Below, piece by piece: positions 29,373 to 35,785 of a DNA stretch of 37,819 nt (position 1 is the first letter of the stretch; each line of letters starts with the position of its first letter). The translations under genes were made by a program, and so were the position numbers. This DNA is from a virus. Under the pieces are notes generated by a model. It had not been told where the DNA came from. It did no database searches and saw only the letters and a program-made list of their open reading frames with translations. The stretch spans positions 1 through 37,819 of IMG/VR virus record IMGVR_UViG_3300025154_000244; one strand, written 5' to 3'.

Positions 29373-31334
29373 ATGAATAAGATTAAGAGAATTCAAGAAT
29401 TGGTGAAAGAGTTAAATATTCATAGGCATAATTATTATAATCTTAATAAACCAACTATTTCGGATAAAGAGTATGATATTATATTTGATGAATTATCTAA
29501 TCTTGAGAAAGAATATGATTTTGTTTTATCAAATAGTCCAACACAAACTGTAGGGTATGAAGTAATATCAAAACTACAAAAAGTAGAACATCCTATTCCA
29601 CTTAAATCATTATCGAAAACTAAATCTATTGATGAAATTAATCAATGGAGAAAAAATCAAGATATTTTAGCAATGTTAAAGGCAGATGGATTAACAAATG
29701 AAATAGTATATCAAAATGGAACACTAATTGAAGGTTCAACCAGGGGCAATTCTTTTATCGGCGAATTAATCACTCATAATTGTAAAACATATAGAAATCT
29801 ACCAAAAGTAATACCATTCAAAGGATTTTTAAGATTAGCAGGAGAATCAATTATTCATAAAGATGATTTTGATAAAATTAATTCAAAGTTATCAGATGAA
29901 GATAAATATGCAACTCCAAGAAATTTAGTTTCAGGATCTTGTCGTCAGTTAAATAGTAAAATTTGCTCACAAAGAGAAGTATATTACTATGCTTTTGGAA
30001 TACTTGAATGTGATGAAGAATTATCTGATTCTAAATTTGAGCAATTTAAATGGTTAAATGAATTAGGAATCACAACAATTAATCATATTAAAATTAACAA
30101 AGGTGAAAATATTGAACAATATGTTGATAAATTATATCAAATAGCAGAAGAAACTAACACTCCAATTGATGGATTAGTATTTAGCATGGATTCAGTTGAA
30201 TACTCTAAATCATTAGGTGAAACATCTCATCATCCTCATCATAGTGTAGCTTTAAAGAGAATTGACTTAGCAGAAACAACGCAATTAAAAGAAATTGAAT
30301 GGTCTGTTGGTAGAACTGGAGTTATTACACCTGTTGCTATTTTTGATACTGTTCTTTTAGATAATACCGAAGTATCAAGAGCAAGTCTTCATAATTTAAG
30401 TATTATTGAAGAATTAGAATTAGGGATTGGAGATTCTGTATCTATAATAAAAGCAAACCAAATTATTCCTCAAATTGAAGAAAACTTTACAAGAAGTAAT
30501 AATATAGGAATTCCTAAAGTATGTCCTGTTTGTGGTGCTATTACAATTATTGAGCAATTAAATGAAAGTAAAGTATTATATTGTACTAATCCTAATTGTT
30601 CTGCTAAATTATTGAAAAAGTTTTCTCATTTTGTTTCAAGAGATGCAATGAATATCGAAGGATTATCAGAGCAAACCCTAGAAAAGTTTATTAATCAAGG
30701 TTGGTTAAAAACTTTTGATGATATTTATAATTTAGATAAATATAAAAGTCAAATCATTAAATTAGAAGGTTTTGGAAGTAGATCGTACACCAAATTAATT
30801 ACTAATATTGAAAAATCTAAAAAAGTTAAAATGCAAAATTTTCTGTATGGATTAGGTATTCCTAATATTGGGAAAGGTTCAAGTAAAATCATTGCTAAAT
30901 ATTTTAATAATGATTGGTTTGCATTTGAAAAGGCATTATTAGATGGATTTAAATTTACTGTATTAACTGATTTTGGTGAAGTTACTAATCAAAGTTTACA
31001 TGATTGGTATAATGATGAAAATGAAAGAAAAATGTGGACTGAGTTGAGTTATATGGTTGAATTTATAAAGGAGGAAAAGAAAATTATGATTAATACAGAT
31101 AATTTCTTTAATGGGAAGAAGATTTACGCCACTGGTAGTTTTAATAACTATAAAAAAGATGAAATTAAACAATTATTGGAAAGTTTAGGTGCTACATTTG
31201 CTTCAGGTTATTCTAAATCTCTTGATTGTTTGATCGAAGGAAGTTTGAAAAGTAGTAGTAAAGTTGAAAAAGCTAAGAAAGATGGAATACAGGTCATCGG
31301 AGAAGATGAATTTATTAGAATGATTAATAATTAA
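29373..31334 (+). CDS. ligA: NAD+-dependent DNA ligase with BRCT domain
   Basis: A 653-residue enzyme close to the usual bacterial length of about 670. The order is Ia domain (HRHNYYNLNKPTISDKEYD, for NAD+), adenylation motif K-A-D-G with Lys103 (usually K-x-D-G), then GSTRGNSFIGE, OB fold (VGRTGVITPVAIFD), zinc finger (CPVCG and CTNPNCSAKL, about 384-412), helix-hairpin-helix (ILEG-type GFGSRSYTKLI and GIPNIGKGSSKII) and a C-terminal BRCT domain (about 579-652, GKKIYATGSFNNYKKDEI). It seals nicks during phage DNA replication. Inside the gene an AAAGGAGG (31067-31074) lies 11 bases before an in-frame ATG at 31086, which would give the BRCT domain alone (about 82 residues). Confidence 0.9.
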   Translation: MNKIKRIQELVKELNIHRHNYYNLNKPTISDKEYDIIFDELSNLEKEYDFVLSNSPTQTVGYEVISKLQKVEHPIPLKSLSKTKSIDEINQWRKNQDILAMLKADGLTNEIVYQNGTLIEGSTRGNSFIGELITHNCKTYRNLPKVIPFKGFLRLAGESIIHKDDFDKINSKLSDEDKYATPRNLVSGSCRQLNSKICSQREVYYYAFGILECDEELSDSKFEQFKWLNELGITTINHIKINKGENIEQYVDKLYQIAEETNTPIDGLVFSMDSVEYSKSLGETSHHPHHSVALKRIDLAETTQLKEIEWSVGRTGVITPVAIFDTVLLDNTEVSRASLHNLSIIEELELGIGDSVSIIKANQIIPQIEENFTRSNNIGIPKVCPVCGAITIIEQLNESKVLYCTNPNCSAKLLKKFSHFVSRDAMNIEGLSEQTLEKFINQGWLKTFDDIYNLDKYKSQIIKLEGFGSRSYTKLITNIEKSKKVKMQNFLYGLGIPNIGKGSSKIIAKYFNNDWFAFEKALLDGFKFTVLTDFGEVTNQSLHDWYNDENERKMWTELSYMVEFIKEEKKIMINTDNFFNGKKIYATGSFNNYKKDEIKQLLESLGATFASGYSKSLDCLIEGSLKSSSKVEKAKKDGIQVIGEDEFIRMINN

Positions 31335-31352
31335 GTGTTAATTAAATTTTGT

Positions 31353-31398
31353 TCAAGGGAAAATAAATTTTAAGAATAAATAAAATTTTCCCCCTTGA
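31353..31398. repeat. Hairpin overlapping a promoter
   Basis: TCAAGGG with AAAAT pairs with ATTTT and CCCTTGA, with a two-C bulge. The right arm contains the TTGA of the next -35 box, so transcription from upstream and promoter opening could affect each other. It probably ends the ligase transcript. Confidence 0.55.
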
Positions 31399-31423
31399 CA
31401 GAATAAAAAAATAAATATATAAT
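31395..31423 (+). promoter_or_regulatory. Consensus sigma-A promoter
   Basis: TTGACA (31395-31400), 17 bases, TATAAT (31418-31423): perfect match. It lies 96 bases before the endonuclease gene. Confidence 0.8.
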
Positions 31424-31495
31424 AGTAAAGGATTAAGAAGTAAGAAATTAATCCAAAAACAAAAAATTAAATTGAAAAGGAGAAATGATTTATTT

Positions 31496-31522
31496 ATGAT
31501 TGTAAAAGGAGGAGTTTATTGA
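31496..31522 (+). CDS. Possible leader peptide before the endonuclease
   Basis: An eight-codon frame (MIVKGGVY) starts at ATG 31496 about 13 bases behind AAAAGGAG, and its TGA overlaps the TTG start of the endonuclease (TTGA, 31519-31522). Its own codons contain the AAAAGGAGG of the next gene. A coupled mini-cistron would limit production of the endonuclease. Very short and thus uncertain. Confidence 0.35.
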   Translation: MIVKGGVY

Positions 31523-32712
31523 GTAATAAATATACATATGATTTTGTTAAAAATTACATAGAAATTGAAAGTGATTCTGGATGTGAACTTATTTCAAAAG
31601 AATATAATGGTGTAAAAGAAAATTTAGATATTAAATGTAAATGTGGAAATGATTTTACAACTACATTCGATTGTTTTAAAAATCAAAATAAAAGACAATG
31701 TAATACTTGTAGTGGATTCACAAATTGGGATCTAGAAAAAGTAATAAATCTATTTAAAAAATATAATTATGAAGTTTTATTTGCAGATGAATATAAAGGC
31801 AACAAACAAAAATTTACACTAATAGACAAAGATGGTTATTTCTATTATATAAGTGTTGAACATTTCTTAATACATACACCTAAAAAATTTCAAAAATCTA
31901 ATCCATATACAATTCAAAATATAAAATTATGGCTTAAAATAAACAATAAACAATTTGAATTATTAAGTGAAAATTTTGAAGGTGCAATAAAAAATCTTAA
32001 ATGGAAGTGTTTGAAAGAAGAATGTGGTGAGACATTTGAAATGATTTGGAGTAATATTTATAATGTCGAACATGAATGTCCTTTTTGTACTGGTCAACAA
32101 GTAGGATTATCTAATTGTTTAGCAACAAAGAATTCTGAATTGGCAAAAGAATGGCATCCTACTAAAAACGATTTAATTCCTTTTGATGTAACATGTGGTA
32201 GTGGAAAATATGTTTGGTGGAAGTGTAAAGAATGTGGTCATGGGTGGGGAGCAATGGTTTGTGATAGAACTAGTAAAAATAAAAGTGGTTGCCCTGAATG
32301 TAATAAATCTAAAGGTGAAAAGAAAATAGATGAAGTATTAATAAATAATAATTGGATTAAAATATCTCAAGAAGAATTTAATAAATTAATTGATGAAGAT
32401 AAATATAGTAAGAATTATTTTATTCCACAAATGAAATATAATGACTTAATTGGTCTTGGTGGTGGTTTTTTACTTTATGATCATTATATTCCTAAATTAA
32501 ATCTTCTTATAGAATATGATGGAGAATTTCATTATAAACCAATCCAAAATTATAAAAATGAACCAATGGAATACGCAGAAGAAAGATTAAGAAAACAACA
32601 AGAACATGATAGATTGAAAGATAAGTATACACAAAATAAAAATATAAATTTATTAAGAATTCCTTATTGGGAATTTGATAATATTGAAGAAATATTAAAA
32701 AAATACATTTAA
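31519..32712 (+). CDS. Free-standing endonuclease of EDxHD (Vsr-like) type with zinc ribbons
   Basis: TTG 31519 follows AAAAGGAGGAGTTTA. A 397-residue protein with three cysteine modules: CKCGNDF with CNTC (about 51-72), CLKEECG with CPFC, and a third (about 213-262) with EWHPTKNDLIPFDVTCGS, WWKCKECGHGW and CPEC, which is the DUF4379 zinc-ribbon pattern. The C-terminal domain has LLIEYDGEFHY (Glu332, Asp334, His338) and QEHDRLKDKY followed by NLLRIPYWEFDNIE, the active site of the EDxHD homing endonucleases related to very-short-patch repair enzymes. It probably cuts intron- or intein-less phage DNA near this locus and so spreads itself. It sits between the ligase and the SSB-like genes. Confidence 0.8.
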   Translation: MSNKYTYDFVKNYIEIESDSGCELISKEYNGVKENLDIKCKCGNDFTTTFDCFKNQNKRQCNTCSGFTNWDLEKVINLFKKYNYEVLFADEYKGNKQKFTLIDKDGYFYYISVEHFLIHTPKKFQKSNPYTIQNIKLWLKINNKQFELLSENFEGAIKNLKWKCLKEECGETFEMIWSNIYNVEHECPFCTGQQVGLSNCLATKNSELAKEWHPTKNDLIPFDVTCGSGKYVWWKCKECGHGWGAMVCDRTSKNKSGCPECNKSKGEKKIDEVLINNNWIKISQEEFNKLIDEDKYSKNYFIPQMKYNDLIGLGGGFLLYDHYIPKLNLLIEYDGEFHYKPIQNYKNEPMEYAEERLRKQQEHDRLKDKYTQNKNINLLRIPYWEFDNIEEILKKYI

Positions 32713-32729
32713 AAGGAGGAAATGTTTTT

Positions 32730-33050
32730 ATGATTAATGTAGAAAAAGTCCCGTACAAAAGTATTGAAGTAGAGGTTAAATCTGGAAAATTACAAACCAT
32801 TTCTACAGGAGACAAGATTAGTTTTGTTGTAGAAGATACTGGAGTATTAAAACAAGGTACTGTAACTGGTTTTAAAGGTACGAAACCTGAAAAAGTAGAA
32901 ATTGAATTTATTCCAAGTGATGGAAAGCATAAGGAAACTTGGTCAGTGATTGAGATGTTGGATGGAAGTTTAAGATTGGTTGAAGATGAAGATAGTGAAG
33001 AAGAAGATGGAGAAGATGAAAAAGAAAATGATATTGAGAATGATGAATAG
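32730..33050 (+). CDS. KOW-like protein with acidic tail
   Basis: Behind AAAAGGAGGAAATGTTTTT. Residues 1-80 form a beta domain (YKSIEVEVKSGKLQTISTG, KISFVVEDTGVLKQGTVTGF, VEIEFIPSDG), like a KOW or SH3 barrel. The C-terminus is strongly acidic (LVEDEDSEEEDGEDEKEND). Phage genes with such tails often bind single-strand DNA-binding or polymerase partners. It precedes the SSB-like gene, so a part in replication is likely but unproved. Confidence 0.65.
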   Translation: MINVEKVPYKSIEVEVKSGKLQTISTGDKISFVVEDTGVLKQGTVTGFKGTKPEKVEIEFIPSDGKHKETWSVIEMLDGSLRLVEDEDSEEEDGEDEKENDIENDE

Positions 33051-33132
33051 GGTTTAGTGAATAGGTTGATTAGTTACATAATAGAAATACAAAATAAATA
33101 AAATAATAAATACATAGGAGGAAATTATTTAT

Positions 33133-34062
33133 ATGAGTGACAAAATTAGAAGTTTGGTAAATTCTGTAGTATTATCAGGAAAAGTAACAGAAGTAGAAGT
33201 AAAAAAAGGAATAAATACAAATAAATCACCAGATGTTAGAATTAAAGGTGAAATTCAATTTGGAGATACTAAAGTTCATACTAAAAAATTTGAAGTATAT
33301 GCAGCAGAATTTAATAAAGATAAAAAAGAAAGTAAAACATATGATAAAGTTTTAGCATTCGCAAATACTGTTAAATCTGTTGCTAAAGTAGGAGAAGATG
33401 AAGCAACAATGGTATCTATTCAAGCAGAGTTTGGTACAAATGATTATGTAAATCAGAAAGATAAACTTGTTGAGGGATTAAAAATTATTGCTAAATTTTT
33501 TAATGACCCCAAAGTAGGAGAAGAATTTAAAGGCGTCGCTGATATAGAAGGTTATATTCAATCTATTATACCAGAAGTTAAAGGCGAAGAAGAAAAAGAA
33601 ACAGGTAGATTGAGAGTTACTGTTATCACTACAGATTTCTTTGGCAATATTATTCCTGTTAAAAACATCATTGTACCAGCAGAATTTAGAGAAGCATTTG
33701 AAGAAGGATATCAAGAAGGTCAAACTGCTAAATTATTTATTGATTTTGTAGTTAATCAACCAGAAAGTAAACCTGTTAAAAGTGGTGGAATTGGCAAACA
33801 AAGAGTAACACAAGGCAAATCATATGTAGAAATGATACTTACTGGTGCCGATCCTGCATTTGATGAAGATGATGAAGTAATGGGTATTAGTTCAGAAGCT
33901 ATTAGAATTGCATTATCAGAAAGAAAAGCAATGTTAGATGATTTAAAAGCAAAAGGATATCAAGGCGGTAAAAGTGGCGATAGTGGAAAATCAGATAATA
34001 GAAAAGGATTAGGGAATGGTAAACCAAAACCTATTGAGGAAGATGGAGATATTCCTTTTTAA
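33133..34062 (+). CDS. Single-strand DNA-binding-like protein with DIPF tail
   Basis: Behind TAGGAGGAAATTATTTAT. A 309-residue protein that opens as an OB-like beta domain (SVVLSGKVTEVEVKKG, VRIKGEIQFGDTKVHTKKF) and has a second beta domain at about 160-245 (GRLRVTVITTDFFGN, KLFIDFVVNQPE). A glycine-, lysine- and serine-rich linker leads to the end EEDGDIPF. An acidic tip ending D-I-P-F is the partner-binding tail of bacterial SSB, to which replication and repair proteins dock. The body is longer than and unlike classical SSB. By context it probably coats single-stranded DNA for the Sak4-like ATPase and helicase that follow. Confidence 0.75.
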   Translation: MSDKIRSLVNSVVLSGKVTEVEVKKGINTNKSPDVRIKGEIQFGDTKVHTKKFEVYAAEFNKDKKESKTYDKVLAFANTVKSVAKVGEDEATMVSIQAEFGTNDYVNQKDKLVEGLKIIAKFFNDPKVGEEFKGVADIEGYIQSIIPEVKGEEEKETGRLRVTVITTDFFGNIIPVKNIIVPAEFREAFEEGYQEGQTAKLFIDFVVNQPESKPVKSGGIGKQRVTQGKSYVEMILTGADPAFDEDDEVMGISSEAIRIALSERKAMLDDLKAKGYQGGKSGDSGKSDNRKGLGNGKPKPIEEDGDIPF

Positions 34063-34092
34063 ACATCAAAATTAAGAAAATTTAAAAAATAA

Positions 34093-34134
34093 TTTCTCAT
34101 AGGATAAAAATATTGTTAATTATCCTATGAGAAA
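34093..34134. repeat. Inverted repeat, 15-bp perfect stem, 12-base loop
   Basis: Arms 34093-34107 and 34120-34134. No T-run. It lies between the SSB-like gene and the ATPase gene. Confidence 0.8.
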
Positions 34135-34175
34135 CAATATAAAAAATATAAAATAAAAAGGAGATTAATTATTAT

Positions 34176-35186
34176 ATGACAACAACTATGGAAATGGATT
34201 TTACACAACCAAGTATTACAGTAGTAGAAAAATCTTTAAAAGGTAAAAGTATATTTATTTACGGCCCAAATGGAACGGGAAAAACTGCCAATTCTGTAAA
34301 ATCTTCTAGACCATTCGCTATTCCTTTTGAAAATGGATTAAATGCGATTGCAGGATTACCATATTTCAAACCTACTAAATGGGCAGATACTAAAAAAATT
34401 AGTAAGCAGTTTAAAAGACCAGAAGTAAAAGCATTATATGATACAATTTTAATTGATACAGCAGATAAAATGGGTGATATGCTTGAAAAATACATATGTA
34501 GTACATTTGGTGTGACCGATTTAAGTGAAACAGAGAATGGTGCAGGATATTTAGCAGTAACTAAATATGTTAATGAATTTATTGATAGTTTAACAGATGA
34601 AGGATATACAGTAATAATTATCGGACATGATACTGAAAAACAAATGAAAGATGCACAGGGAAGAAAATATACTAGAAATGTTCCTAGAGGAAATAAAAGA
34701 GTTATTGCTGCTATTTGTGATGCAGTTGATATTATAGGTTACTGTCAACCAAATGGATTTAATGAAGAAACGGGAGAAGAAGAATTATCTACAATCTATC
34801 TAAAAGACGGAAAATATTTTAAAGCAAGGTCAAGATGGATTAATATACAAAATTCTATTACTCCTTTTACCATGAAAGGGATAGAAAAAGCACTTGTAGA
34901 TGCCATTGCTAAAGGCGAAGAAGAAGACGGTAGTGAATTTTATGTTGATAAAAAAGCACCCACTCCTTCTACTACAATAATGACTTTTGAAGAATTATTA
35001 GAAGAGATAAAAGAGACAGCAAAACAAATTAAAGAAATAACTGATGAATATACTATTTATACTACAGCAGTTGAAAAAAGATTAGGAGAAGGTATGAAAG
35101 TTAGTGATTGTACTGGAAAACATCAAGAAGTATTAGAGGAATTATTAGAAGAATTAAAAGAAAAAGTATTAGAACTACAAAAGTAA
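34176..35186 (+). CDS. Sak4-like RecA-fold ATPase
   Basis: Behind AAAAGGAGATTAATTATT. 336 residues. Walker A GPNGTGKT (30-37), Walker B TILIDTADKM (about 89-98), sensor VIIIGHDTEKQ (about 149) and LKDGKYFKARSR with likely arginine residues (about 210-220). This is the order of the AAA_24/Sak4 family, single-domain RecA-like proteins that promote strand annealing or exchange with a phage SSB. The C-terminal 90 residues are an added charged coiled coil (ELLEELKEKVLELQK at the end). It directly follows the DIPF-tail protein, as expected of an SSB-dependent recombinase. Confidence 0.8.
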   Translation: MTTTMEMDFTQPSITVVEKSLKGKSIFIYGPNGTGKTANSVKSSRPFAIPFENGLNAIAGLPYFKPTKWADTKKISKQFKRPEVKALYDTILIDTADKMGDMLEKYICSTFGVTDLSETENGAGYLAVTKYVNEFIDSLTDEGYTVIIIGHDTEKQMKDAQGRKYTRNVPRGNKRVIAAICDAVDIIGYCQPNGFNEETGEEELSTIYLKDGKYFKARSRWINIQNSITPFTMKGIEKALVDAIAKGEEEDGSEFYVDKKAPTPSTTIMTFEELLEEIKETAKQIKEITDEYTIYTTAVEKRLGEGMKVSDCTGKHQEVLEELLEELKEKVLELQK

Positions 35187-35203
35187 AAATATAAAGGTAA
35201 ATT

Positions 35204-35232
35204 GTAGAGAGGGCTAATCATATCCTCTCTAC
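35204..35232. terminator. Hairpin, 9-bp perfect stem, 11-base loop, weak terminator
   Basis: GTAGAGAGG (35204-35212) pairs with CCTCTCTAC (35224-35232), the most G/C-rich stem of the window, followed by TTTAT. It may cut down transcription after the ATPase gene. Confidence 0.55.
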
Positions 35233-35261
35233 TTTATACTATTGATGAATTAGGTGATATT

Positions 35262-35762
35262 ATGAAAAATGAAAGGAAAGTTAAATGTCCAGTATGTGAA
35301 TCTTATAATCATAAAGAAGAAACTATATATTATCAAAAAAGATATTATTGTAAAATTTGTTATGAAAATAAAATAAAAGAATCTGATGATTATAAAAATT
35401 TAATTCAATATATTTGCGAACTTTATGAAATTGATGCTCCTACAGGTTTTATGCTTACACAAATAAAAAATTTTAAAGAGCAATATAATTATACATATAA
35501 AGGAATGGAATTAACTATAGATTATTTTTATAATGTAAAAACAAATAATACTCCAGAGGTAGATAGGGGATTGGGTATTATTCCTTACATCTATGAAGAA
35601 GCGAAAAAGTATTTTATAGAGACAAGAGATATAAAAAAGAATTTAGAAGGTGTTAATATTCAAGATATTATTAATAATATTAATATTATATCTATTAAAA
35701 ACTCAGATAGAAAGAAAGAAAATTATAAAAATATTGCAATAATTAATATTAATGAAATTTAA
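35262..35762 (+). CDS. Zinc-ribbon replication-region protein
   Basis: The site is weak (AGGTGATATT). 166 residues: an N-terminal zinc ribbon (CPVCESYNHKEE, CKICYENK, residues 9-36), then helices (NLIQYICELYEI, TGFMLTQIKNFKEQYNYT, GMELTIDYFYN) and an isoleucine- and asparagine-rich end. Proteins of this form stand before the DnaB-like helicase in other phages and might load it, but I cannot name the family with certainty. Confidence 0.65.
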   Translation: MKNERKVKCPVCESYNHKEETIYYQKRYYCKICYENKIKESDDYKNLIQYICELYEIDAPTGFMLTQIKNFKEQYNYTYKGMELTIDYFYNVKTNNTPEVDRGLGIIPYIYEEAKKYFIETRDIKKNLEGVNIQDIINNINIISIKNSDRKKENYKNIAIININEI

Positions 35763-35785
35763 AGTTTCTATTATGGAGGTTTTTC

